6,129 bases of DNA from Firmicutes bacterium UBA5449. Its GTDB lineage: Bacteria > Bacillota > SHA-98 > UBA4971. Below are positions 1 to 5,537 of this stretch, piece after piece. Where the stretch lies: NCBI GenBank assembly GCA_002424305.1, contig DIQZ01000024.1, positions 1,186 through 7,314 on the forward strand, given 5' to 3'. Every line of letters begins with the position of its first letter. Position 1 is the stretch's first letter. The notes below the pieces were generated by a model. That model worked only from the letters and a program-made list of their open reading frames with translations, made no database searches and had not been told where the DNA came from. Made by a program: the position numbers and the translations under genes.

Positions 1-336
1 TTTGGTAAGTATATCGCCATGCTATATACAAGTGATCCGGACGTTGTTACAAGAACTGCAGTTGTATTGAGGATCCTAGGCCTTGTGCAGCCTGCTCAAT
101 CTACGCAGTTCATTCTTGCAGGAGGCCTCAGGGGAGCAGGGGACACTAAATGGCCACTGTATTCTACTGCAATAGGTGTATGGGGATTCCGGGTGGCAGT
201 AGGATACCTCCTTGCTGTCGTCATGGGAATGGAGCTTGTCGGCGCTTGGATGGGGATGGCAGTTGATCAATTAGCCAGGTCAGTGATTATTGCTCTACGC
301 TTTAGGAGCGGCAAATGGAAGCTGGCAAAGGTCTAG
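1..336 (+). CDS. MATE-family multidrug/cation antiporter, C-terminal part (5' end outside window)
   Basis: The reading frame is open from base 1 and ends at TAG 334-336, giving the last 111 residues of a protein that begins upstream. The segment GGLRGAGDTKWPL (about residues 35-47 of the visible part) is the characteristic loop-helix motif of MATE (MatE/NorM/DinF) transporters. Hydrophobic stretches before and after it fit the last transmembrane helices of the second six-helix bundle. A basic tail (RFRSGKWKLAKV) ends the protein on the probable cytoplasmic side. MATE proteins export drugs or metabolites across the inner membrane using Na+ or H+ gradients; the substrate cannot be read from this fragment. 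The family is usually about 450 residues, so roughly three quarters lies outside the window. The ATG at 19 is internal, not a start. No strong U-tract terminator follows the stop. Confidence 0.9.
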   Translation, partial: FGKYIAMLYTSDPDVVTRTAVVLRILGLVQPAQSTQFILAGGLRGAGDTKWPLYSTAIGVWGFRVAVGYLLAVVMGMELVGAWMGMAVDQLARSVIIALRFRSGKWKLAKV

Positions 337-369
337 TCCTGCTGAACCTTGTACAGCGACTCGTACACA

Positions 370-394
370 TGGCGACATAGCGCCACATAGCGCC
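370..394. repeat. Tandem 10-mer (ACATAGCGCC x2) with small hairpin
   Basis: ACATAGCGCC occurs twice head to tail at 375-384 and 385-394. The first copy also forms the loop and right arm of a 5-bp hairpin, TGGCG (370-374) / CGCCA (381-385). It lies just upstream of a perfect TTGACA at 402-407, so it could be an operator or simply a local duplication. Only two copies exist. Function unknown. Confidence 0.5.
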
Positions 395-401
395 AAATAC
401 C

Positions 402-430
402 TTGACAAATACTCAATTGTCGCATAGTCT
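402..430 (+). promoter_or_regulatory. Possible promoter upstream of the mgtE leader
   Basis: A perfect -35 hexamer TTGACA lies at 402-407. The best -10 choices are poor: TAGTCT at 425-430 (17-base spacer, 3/6 match) or CATAGT at 423-428 (15-base spacer, 4/6 match). An alternative promoter with a good -10, AATAAT at 474-479, has only TTGGTG at 450-455 as its -35 (18-base spacer); it would start transcription near 486, just before the structured leader. Either could drive mgtE. The assignment is tentative. Confidence 0.3.
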
Positions 431-495
431 GTAATATGGAGGGAAGTCTTTGGTGCTATCTAATTGACTTCTTAATAATCAGGAGATTCCGCGAA

Positions 496-599
496 GGGAG
501 ATGAGTAGGTTGGATGCCGACCCCGGAGGTAGTAGTAGGGTCCGGCCGATAATTCATTTGTTGTCCTATGGCATGCAAAACCCGTCGCTCATGTCTCCT
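496..599 (+). ncRNA. Candidate structured leader RNA (riboswitch-like) of mgtE
   Basis: By hand this stretch folds into a closed multibranch structure. The closing stem pairs 496-505 with 588-599 (10 bp including one G-U, with a 2-base bulge at 592-593). It encloses three hairpins: 508-513/517-522 (6 bp, 3-base loop), 523-527/541-545 (5 bp, 13-base purine-rich loop, directly abutting the previous hairpin) and 557-566/570-579 (three short helices, TAT loop). An intrinsic terminator follows at 635-673, then mgtE. Transcription-terminating Mg2+ leaders (M-box) are the known control of mgtE in Bacillota. I do not find the conserved M-box 5' segments here; only a short likeness, TTGTCCTATG at 561-570, recalls its 3' part. 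It may therefore be a divergent M-box, another metal riboswitch class, or something undescribed. Confidence 0.45.
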
Positions 600-634
600 A
601 GAATGGGGCTATTTTGATTGCGTTAAATCTTGTG

Positions 635-673
635 CCCCTGCCTGATGTTTAGACGGGCAGGGGTATTATTTTT
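635..673 (+). terminator. mgtE: Intrinsic terminator in the mgtE leader, with possible antiterminator
   Basis: The left arm CCCCTGCCTG (635-644) pairs with CGGGCAGGGG (654-663) in a 10-bp stem (one G-U) with a 9-base loop, followed by the T-rich run 664-673. It ends 116 bases before the mgtE start codon, so it is placed to attenuate mgtE and not to end the MATE gene, which stops 300 bases earlier. GGGGC at 605-609 can pair instead with GCCCC at 634-638, which would consume the left arm of the terminator. This is the topology of an antiterminator switch driven by the upstream leader fold. Confidence 0.75.
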
Positions 674-776
674 CTCAGTGAACGTACCCTTGATTCCAGG
701 GAGACATGGCTCAGGTTCATGATGTCATGAGGCAAGCCGTACTCTTGATGTTGAGTCCGTGTCCTGTATGGAAGAA

Positions 777-782
777 AGGAGG
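777..782 (+). promoter_or_regulatory. mgtE: Shine-Dalgarno site that sets the mgtE start
   Basis: AGGAGG at 777-782 lies 7 bases before ATG 790, optimal spacing. The upstream in-frame ATG at 706 has only AGGGAG two bases away, too close to work well. This favours 790 as the start. Confidence 0.8.
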
Positions 783-789
783 GACGTCC

Positions 790-2133
790 ATGCCAAGCGA
801 ACTTACGACCAATGTTCAAGATCTATTACTACAAAGAAATTATGTAGGAATTAAAAGAGTCTTAGAGAAGAATCACCCTTCTGATATTGCCAAAGTGCTC
901 GAGGATTTACTGCCTGATGCTGCAGGGTTTGTGTTTAGACTTCTTCCGAAAGATCTCGCCATCGATGTTTTCGACTTTATGGATGTAGACAGCAAGCAAA
1001 TGTTGCTTCACTCACTTAGCAGCGATATGGTATCAACTATCCTCAATGAGATGAGTCAGGATGACCGAACTGAGTTGTTTGAAGAGCTTCCGGCCAAAGT
1101 TGTAAAGAGATATTTATCTTTGCTGTCTGAGAAAGAGCGTCGGGTAGCCAACATGCTTTTGGGCTATCCGGAAGACTCTGCCGGAAGACTTATGACCACT
1201 GCGTTTGTGGATCTTAAGGAGCATCAGACGGTTGACGAAGCCTTGGCTCATGTACGGGCGACTGCTCCAAATAAGGAAACCATCTATCATCTATATGTAA
1301 TATCAAGAGACAGGAAGCTCCTTGGGGGGCTTTCCTTACGAGAGCTGATTCTTGCTCCGGGATCCAAATTAATACGCGAGATAATGAATCCGGAGATAAA
1401 GAACGTTTCTACAGATACTGATCAGGAGGACGTAGCCAGGATATTTGAAGACTATGACCTTATTGTCCTTCCCGTGGTTGACAGAGAGAAGAGGCTCGTA
1501 GGGATCATGACGTACGATGATGTTTTGGACATTGTAAGGGAAGAGGATACAGAAGATATTCACTTGATGGGTGGCCTTGGAGCACCTGAAGAGACGTATT
1601 TCAGCCTGAGCATAGCAGAGGACGTCAAAAGGCGCGGAGGATGGCTTGCATTGCTTATTCTGCTGGAGAGCTTTTCCAGTAATATCCTGAAGACATACTC
1701 TGCTTCGTTGGAAACAGCGATAGCTTTGACGTTTTTCATTCCTATGCTTATTGACACAGGGGGTAACGCAGGGACACAATCGTCTACTCTTGTAACGCGT
1801 GGCCTTGCTACAGGAGAGATTGATAAAGATCACGGTAGAACCATATTCGCAAGAGAGATGACAACCGGCATTATTTTAGGGGTAATTCTTGGAGCATTTG
1901 CCTATGTAAGAGCATATTTTATGCAAGGAGACCCACAGATTGGGTTAGCTGTGGGTATCTCCCTGTCAGTGGTTGTCATTATTTCTAATTTAGTCGGAGC
2001 TTTACTGCCTCTTATCGCAACGAAGCTTAAGTGGGACCCTGCGGTAATGGCCGGGCCTTTTCTCACAACTATCGTAGACGTAGTTGGCCTCATAGTCTAT
2101 TTTGAAGTTGCCAAGTTAATCATGGGTGTATGA
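790..2133 (+). CDS. mgtE: MgtE-type Mg2+ transporter
   Basis: This encodes a 447-residue Mg2+ channel/transporter of the inner membrane, the usual length for the family. Domains run in the MgtE order. Residues 1-130 form the acidic helical MgtE-N domain. Two CBS domains follow, about 131-190 and 197-252 (NVSTDTDQEDVARIFEDYDL then LPVVDREKRLVGIMTYDDVL). A linker helix leads to a five-helix membrane domain at about 282-445. Family signatures are IPMLIDTGGNAGTQSSTLVTRG (around 317-337, only part quoted contiguous in the family) and the last helix segment DPAVMAGPFLTTIVDVVG, where D430 sits where the pore aspartate is expected. In studied MgtE proteins the N and CBS domains bind Mg2+ and close the pore when cytosolic Mg2+ is high. 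The start at 790 is chosen from its strong AGGAGG and family N-terminus; starting at 706 would add 28 residues with no family character. Upstream leader and terminator suggest attenuation control. Very confident call. Confidence 0.96.
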   Translation: MPSELTTNVQDLLLQRNYVGIKRVLEKNHPSDIAKVLEDLLPDAAGFVFRLLPKDLAIDVFDFMDVDSKQMLLHSLSSDMVSTILNEMSQDDRTELFEELPAKVVKRYLSLLSEKERRVANMLLGYPEDSAGRLMTTAFVDLKEHQTVDEALAHVRATAPNKETIYHLYVISRDRKLLGGLSLRELILAPGSKLIREIMNPEIKNVSTDTDQEDVARIFEDYDLIVLPVVDREKRLVGIMTYDDVLDIVREEDTEDIHLMGGLGAPEETYFSLSIAEDVKRRGGWLALLILLESFSSNILKTYSASLETAIALTFFIPMLIDTGGNAGTQSSTLVTRGLATGEIDKDHGRTIFAREMTTGIILGVILGAFAYVRAYFMQGDPQIGLAVGISLSVVVIISNLVGALLPLIATKLKWDPAVMAGPFLTTIVDVVGLIVYFEVAKLIMGV

Positions 2134-2183
2134 TAAGAAGAGGACGAGGCTGTTGTTTATTTGCATGGGAAACTGGAGAATAG

Positions 2184-2224
2184 GGCTCCTTATGCGCACA
2201 TAACATGTGTTAAGGAGCCTTCTT
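2184..2224 (+). terminator. Hairpin terminator after mgtE
   Basis: GGCTCCTTA (2184-2192) pairs with TAAGGAGCC (2211-2219), 9 bp, and the loop contains a second stem CACAT/ATGTG (2197-2201/2205-2209) around a 3-base loop. The following TTCTT is a weak T-tract. The position, 50 bases past the mgtE stop and 40 before the next gene, fits a terminator separating the two genes. The short T-run lowers certainty. Confidence 0.6.
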
Positions 2225-2264
2225 GCGATCTTGAGACGGCTGAGAACTGAGATGGGGTGACGAG

Positions 2265-3176
2265 GTGTTAATAATTACCAGGCGCTGGCTCATGTTGGCG
2301 TTAGTTTTTGTGGTATGTGTCGCAGTGGGAATGGGATTTGTCTTAGGCCGAAGGACTGAATTGGCTCGGAAAGAGCCTGCCTTGGCGCCCGCGGATGAAG
2401 TCGTCCCTGAGGAAATTGTCATCCCTGAAAAGACGATCTCACCTGAACAGACTGTCATCCCTGAAGAGACTGTTTCGGAGGAAGTTGTCTTAGATGAGGT
2501 TCTTGTAGATGAACCGGTTTCTGAGATGATTGCTGTGGTGCCTAAGAGCAAAATGCCGATATTCTACGTGGAAACCAAAGAGCCTGCGGTTGCTCTCACG
2601 TTTGACATAAGTTGGGGACAAAAGCAAGTCCTGGGCGTTTTGGAGATTTTGCGTGAGAAGAATGTGAAGTCTACATTTTTTCTCTCAGGCCCGTGGGCAA
2701 AGCGCTACCCACATTTAGTGGAGGAAATAGCAAAAGCCGGCCACGACATAGGGAGCCATGGAGATGCTCATGTAGACTTAAGTCACTATTCCAGGGATGA
2801 GGTAGCGAAAAACATAAAGACCGCTCATGAAGACCTTCTTGCCACTGCGGGAAGGGTTTCACCTTACTTCCGTCCTCCAAACGGAGATTACGATGATGTT
2901 GTAGTAGATACTGCCAGGTCTCTGGGGTATGAAACAGTGATTTGGGCTGTAGACTCACTGGATTGGAAGAATCCCGGAGTGGACTTCATGCTTGATCGAG
3001 TTCTGGGACGCACGTTTGAAGGAGCCATTGTTCTCATGCATGCCAGTGATTCCAGTGAGCAGATACAAGATGCTCTTCCCCTCATAATAGATGGGTTACG
3101 CGAAAAAGGTTTCAGGCTAATGTCTTTGTCTGAACTCTCAAAGCTTGGGATTCCTGCACGCAGGGACCCTAGATAG
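2265..3176 (+). CDS. Membrane-anchored polysaccharide deacetylase, PdaB-like (carbohydrate esterase 4)
   Basis: The product is 303 residues. Residues 6-28 form an uncleaved-looking signal anchor (basic RR, then a hydrophobic run), residues 31-95 an acidic Pro/Glu/Val linker, and residues 105-295 the NodB/CE4 domain, which would lie outside the membrane. CE4 motifs are all visible: LTFDISWG (D114 the catalytic base), SHGDAH (H165 and H169 metal ligands), RPPNGD (203-208), DSLDW (230-234) and LMHAS (H259). The isoleucine in place of the second Asp of the usual TFDD, with SWG, is typical of the PdaB/YlxY subgroup, linked in Bacillus to spore formation. Likely role: removing N-acetyl groups from peptidoglycan or acting on spore cortex precursors; the exact substrate is inferred. 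The start is GTG 2265, supported by GGGGTGA at 2254-2260; the ATG at 2292 would cut the anchor. The gene ends one base before the convergent gene on the other strand. Confidence 0.9.
   Translation: MLIITRRWLMLALVFVVCVAVGMGFVLGRRTELARKEPALAPADEVVPEEIVIPEKTISPEQTVIPEETVSEEVVLDEVLVDEPVSEMIAVVPKSKMPIFYVETKEPAVALTFDISWGQKQVLGVLEILREKNVKSTFFLSGPWAKRYPHLVEEIAKAGHDIGSHGDAHVDLSHYSRDEVAKNIKTAHEDLLATAGRVSPYFRPPNGDYDDVVVDTARSLGYETVIWAVDSLDWKNPGVDFMLDRVLGRTFEGAIVLMHASDSSEQIQDALPLIIDGLREKGFRLMSLSELSKLGIPARRDPR
2406..2477 (+). repeat. Four 18-bp repeats coding a hexapeptide linker
   Basis: Inside the deacetylase gene, four consecutive 18-bp units encode PEEIVI, PEKTIS, PEQTVI and PEETVS (residues 48-71, prolines at 48, 54, 60, 66). 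Units 1 and 3 end in GTCATC, and units 2 and 4 end in a serine codon, so there is also a 36-bp higher-order period. The repeats sit between the membrane anchor and the catalytic domain and probably act as an extended spacer across the wall. Confidence 0.8.
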
Positions 3177-3177
3177 G

Positions 3178-3624
3178 TCAATCATCGGTTTGCGCCGGAA
3201 TATAGCGGCATAGGATCCCTATGTGGCTTTTTGTGCTGCACATCTCCGGGCAAGTAATGATTTTCAAAAGCCTAAAGTCGAATCTTCTAAAACCCTTGGA
3301 TGTGACGATGTTTTCAATAATGGCTTCCGCTACTTTTACCGGCTGTGTCTCACCGATGAATACGATTTCAGCTTTGGTTCCGGGTTTTATTTGGCCTGTA
3401 TTCACGTGGACGAGAACTTCATAGGAGATCTCATTGGGCCTATAGGCTAGATGGTACATACTTCCTACACCAAGGGTGCGTAGGTTGTCTACCGTCCATT
3501 GGATCTTGATTGCCATCTGCAGCATTCTGTCTTCCTGTCCCTTGTATTCCAAGGGAGCGCCCCCCATGATGCAATCGGCGAATTGCTCTGCTTCGTGAAT
3601 CTTCTCAAAGCCTTCTAATAACAC
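3178..3624 (-). CDS. Unrecognised conserved-looking protein, about 148 residues
   Basis: I do not recognise this family. The frame reads like a real soluble protein: no signal peptide or membrane segment, an amphipathic helical N-terminus (residues 3-50), then an alternating strand/helix part, with EVLVHVNTGQIKPGTKAEIVFIG (about 69-91) suggesting a small beta domain and KVAEAIIENI a helix after it. Four cysteines (C18, C125, C129, C139) are scattered, with CPEMC at 125-129 the only closely spaced pair. The GTG start at 3624 has no visible ribosome binding site; ATG 3525 (residue 34) has AGGA seven bases upstream and is the main alternative. An in-frame stop lies 66 bases upstream of the GTG, so the protein cannot extend much further. 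The TGA at 3178-3180 is one base from the deacetylase stop on the other strand. Opposite-strand frames here give no family likeness. Confidence 0.6.
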   Translation of the reverse strand: MLLEGFEKIHEAEQFADCIMGGAPLEYKGQEDRMLQMAIKIQWTVDNLRTLGVGSMYHLAYRPNEISYEVLVHVNTGQIKPGTKAEIVFIGETQPVKVAEAIIENIVTSKGFRRFDFRLLKIITCPEMCSTKSHIGILCRYIPAQTDD

Positions 3625-3668
3625 GATATGGGATTTGCTTTGTATTGGTGCAGAGAGTTGGTGCTGAC

Positions 3669-3693
3669 TGAGAAATGGGAATTGGTTTTCTCA
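3669..3693. promoter_or_regulatory. Inverted repeat in the divergent intergenic region
   Basis: TGAGAAA (3669-3675) and TTTCTCA (3687-3693) form a perfect 7-bp inverted repeat around 11 bases. The right arm overlaps the weak -35-like TTGGTT at 3682-3687. With AATAAT at 3706-3711 (18-base spacer) this could be the promoter of the HD gene, with the repeat as operator. TTGGTGC also occurs twice nearby, at 3645-3651 and 3658-3664. Tentative. Confidence 0.35.
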
Positions 3694-3706
3694 ACAACAC
3701 AATACA

Positions 3707-3726
3707 ATAATATGCTATGATATTAT
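3707..3726. promoter_or_regulatory. AT-rich palindrome, possible operator/promoter of the HD gene
   Basis: ATAATAT (3707-3713) and ATATTAT (3720-3726) are perfect inverted arms around GCTATG. The stretch contains several -10-like hexamers (AATAAT 3706-3711, TATGAT 3716-3721, TATTAT 3721-3726). It lies about 100 bases before the HD-gene start and 83 bases from the divergent gene start, so a dimeric regulator bound here could affect either side. Confidence 0.4.
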
Positions 3727-3810
3727 GTAACCTTTAGTGGGCTCAGTGAAGTAAACTTGGGTAGAGAGTAATATCCGGAGAGGTATGACGGTCAGTAAGA
3801 GGAAGGTTAC

Positions 3811-3816
3811 AGGAGG
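3811..3816 (+). promoter_or_regulatory. Shine-Dalgarno site that sets the HD-gene start
   Basis: AGGAGG at 3811-3816 precedes ATG 3827 by 10 bases. The earlier in-frame ATG at 3785 has GGAG only 4 bases away and would add 14 residues (MTVSKRKVTGGGRN) of no apparent family character. Confidence 0.75.
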
Positions 3817-3826
3817 CGGGAGAAAC

Positions 3827-4540
3827 ATGATAAAGTTAAAAGATATTCAGGCAAACCCCACATTTCAGACGCTTATTCGCAGAACCAATGAATACTTATC
3901 TATACTTGGTTACACTGAACACGGACTGCGCCATGTTACTTATGTGTCCACAATGACAGCATATATTCTCGAGACATTAAACTATGATGAACGTACTATC
4001 GAATTGGGGGCAATAGCGGGATACTTACACGATATCGGTAACATGCATAATCGTAAGTATCATGGACCAACCGGCGCTAATATCGTATATGTTGAACTCC
4101 GCAGAATCGGGATGTCACTTGAAGAAATATGCGATATAACAACGAGTATTGCAAATCACGAGGAAGAGATTGGTGTTCCCGTAAGTCCAATCTGTGCAGC
4201 CTTAGTAATTGCTGATAAGAGTGATGCACATAGGACACGTGTAGGCAAGAAGAACTGTCGTGACATTCACGATAGGGTTAACCATGCCATAACCGATACC
4301 TCTCTCGTAGTAAACAACGAGAAGTCTACGATTACTTTGCAGTTGTCGTTTGACACTACAGAATGTCAGATCATGGATTACTTCACCATATACCTGAGTA
4401 GAATGGAAATGTGTCAGCAGGCTGCAGCTCTATTAGGGTGTACGTTCAGGCTTATCATTAACGGTCTGGAGCTTATCGGTGAATCTTCTTCCGTTGTCAC
4501 ACTCAGACCTGCTGCAGGTGAGGGAGTCGTTCGATCGTAA
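3827..4540 (+). CDS. HD-domain metal-dependent phosphohydrolase-like protein
   Basis: The product is a soluble 237-residue protein. The HD-superfamily ligands are in order: H32/H36 in EHGLRH, the paired H68-D69 in GYLHDIGN, H79 in YHGPTGA, H111 in NHEEE, and D130 in IADKSDAHR. HD proteins of this type hydrolyse phosphoester bonds, often in nucleotides or cyclic nucleotides; the substrate is unknown. After about residue 145 comes a second region (ITLQLSFDTTECQIMDYFTIYLSRMEMC) that looks like a separate alpha/beta cap or sensory part with no motif I recognise. The segment LGCTFRLIINGLEL (203-216) reads as the natural C-terminus of the fold; the last 21 residues look like a run-on tail. The final 35 codons overlap the Gx gene on the other strand. 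It has its own promoter region upstream and appears monocistronic. The start was chosen from the AGGAGG. Confidence 0.82.
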   Translation: MIKLKDIQANPTFQTLIRRTNEYLSILGYTEHGLRHVTYVSTMTAYILETLNYDERTIELGAIAGYLHDIGNMHNRKYHGPTGANIVYVELRRIGMSLEEICDITTSIANHEEEIGVPVSPICAALVIADKSDAHRTRVGKKNCRDIHDRVNHAITDTSLVVNNEKSTITLQLSFDTTECQIMDYFTIYLSRMEMCQQAAALLGCTFRLIINGLELIGESSSVVTLRPAAGEGVVRS

Positions 4541-5059
4541 GTGTTGAAGTGCATATCCTGCAGTCAAGCCTACGAAGAATCCTGTGGCGACGCCGGTAAT
4601 GAGCAGAACAGGTAGGTAGCTAAATATGGCGGGGGTGCCCAGAACGATGCATGCAACAAGGAGTTGTCCCACATTGTGGGCGACTGCTCCTAGTATGCTA
4701 ATTCCACTCAGTCCGAACACATGTGGCAGTCGTCTATGGGCCAGGGACATAACCAGTGTAGCAAGTACTCCGCCAACAATGCTAAAGGCGAAACTGCTGA
4801 GCCTGCCGGAAAGTAATGAGGCAAGAAATGTCCGGAGTGCAACTACGAGCAACGCATCGCGCGGGCCTGAGAGGACAATGACAATTAGGGTTACTATGTT
4901 AGCGAGACCCAGCTTGGCGCCGGGTACAGGGAGCGGTGCCGGAATCACGCTTTCAACAGCATGGAGGATAAGGGCTACAGCTACAAGAAGTGCAAGTCGA
5001 GTGATTCTTTGAGTTTTTCCTATCCCATTATAAGTCTCCAGTATCTTCAACCCCCACAT
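4433..5059 (-). CDS. Gx transporter family membrane protein (heptaprenyl diphosphate synthase component I-like)
   Basis: The product is 208 residues from ATG 5059. Residues 21-172 match the family: a first membrane helix (ITRLALLVAVALILHAVES), then PGAKLGLANIVTL (46-58), SGPRDALLVVALR, the glycine-rich SIVGGVLATLVM, GAVAHNVGQLLVA (124-136) and TGVATGFFVGLTAGYALQHL. About five membrane helices are expected. The database name (heptaprenyl diphosphate synthase component I) is historical; the family is now thought of as a small membrane transporter or partner. The normal fold ends near L174; the 34-residue hydrophilic tail (RSNDSLTC onward) is written entirely over the 3' end of the HD gene. The start is uncertain: TTG 5158 and ATG 5113 are in frame but overlap the preceding gene, and none of the three has a good ribosome binding site, which suggests translational coupling to the NusG-II gene 37 bases upstream. 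Confidence 0.82.
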   Translation of the reverse strand: MWGLKILETYNGIGKTQRITRLALLVAVALILHAVESVIPAPLPVPGAKLGLANIVTLIVIVLSGPRDALLVVALRTFLASLLSGRLSSFAFSIVGGVLATLVMSLAHRRLPHVFGLSGISILGAVAHNVGQLLVACIVLGTPAIFSYLPVLLITGVATGFFVGLTAGYALQHLRSNDSLTCSRSECDNGRRFTDKLQTVNDKPERTP

Positions 5060-5096
5060 TAGATTGCAAGGTAATGAGGATTTATGACGAAAGATC

Positions 5097-5537
5097 CTAG
5101 TATGTGATGGCATCAAGATTTGACTCTGAGTCGTGACTGATTTTGCCGCCGCCTTCAATTCGTACTACGATTCTGCGAGGCAGACATACTATTGCTTGCC
5201 CGGGTCGGCTTATCCAGCCTGTCTTTACGCAAACTTTGTCCGGACAAGAGGACTCTTCTATTCTAACTTGTCCGCTTCCACTTCCGTTTTCTAAGATCTC
5301 CAGGGTAGCCCATTGGTCAACCCCGAAGTGCATTTTCAGGACTTGCAGGCCTGAAACCTCAGAAAAGGGAATGGTGTGAGTTTCCTTGCCCGAGACCTCT
5401 ACAATAACTGCACAGTCGGTACTTGAAGGTTGTCGGTTTCCCTGTACTGCGAGAAACGCAAGAGCAACCAGCCCGATCAGGGCGGCAAGGACAAAATCAG
5501 ATAGCTTTAAAGTTCTTTCAGTAGCTAATTTGCGCAT
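5097..5537 (-). CDS. NusG domain II-containing membrane-anchored protein
   Basis: This encodes 146 residues. A basic N-terminus precedes one membrane helix (about 14-31), then an extracytoplasmic NusG-domain-II (KOW-less beta) domain at about 42-128. The diagnostic block is CPDKVCVKTGWISRPGQAIV followed by CLP (98-120), with C98, C103 and C118; the cysteines could form a disulfide or bind a cofactor outside the membrane. It is not a transcription factor despite the name: it lacks the NGN domain and is membrane-bound. Such proteins typically sit next to a Gx-family gene, as here, and often near ApbE-type flavin transferases; none is visible in the window. ATG 5537 is fixed as the earliest start by an in-frame TAG two codons upstream. 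A short acidic tail (HDSESNLDAITY) follows the domain. It is probably the first gene of a two-gene operon with Gx. Confidence 0.88.
   Translation of the reverse strand: MRKLATERTLKLSDFVLAALIGLVALAFLAVQGNRQPSSTDCAVIVEVSGKETHTIPFSEVSGLQVLKMHFGVDQWATLEILENGSGSGQVRIEESSCPDKVCVKTGWISRPGQAIVCLPRRIVVRIEGGGKISHDSESNLDAITY

Noticed and set aside
375..394. Tandem 10-mer as a CRISPR or iteron array
   Set aside because: Only two adjacent copies with no spacers and no replication gene nearby.
402..437. TTGACA at 402 paired with TAATAT at 432-437 as a promoter
   Set aside because: The spacer would be 24 bases, too long for a sigma-A promoter.
480..600. Straight assignment of the mgtE leader as an M-box riboswitch
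   Set aside because: The location and terminator fit, and TTGTCCTATG at 561-570 resembles part of the M-box 3' region, but the conserved 5' segments and the GCUAAAGCUCUACGA-like end are not visible. Left open as an unclassified leader.
706..789. Longer mgtE start at ATG 706 (28 extra residues)
   Set aside because: Poorly spaced ribosome binding site and no family-like sequence; ATG 790 has AGGAGG at 7 bases and matches the usual MgtE N-terminus.
1369..1833. 154-codon open frame on the minus strand inside mgtE
   Set aside because: It is fully antisense to well-conserved MgtE CBS and membrane coding sequence, with composition unlike a real protein and no ribosome binding site.
2598..2612. Missing second Asp of the CE4 TFDD motif as a sign of a dead enzyme
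   Set aside because: TFDISWG is the normal form in the PdaB-like subgroup, and all other motifs are intact.
4626..5012. 128-codon open frame on + inside the Gx gene
   Set aside because: Antisense shadow of a recognised membrane protein; low-complexity Ser/Thr/Arg-rich product with no family likeness.
5060..5158. Longer Gx start at TTG 5158 or ATG 5113
   Set aside because: Both overlap the NusG-II gene, lack ribosome binding sites and add residues not seen in the family; kept only as alternatives.
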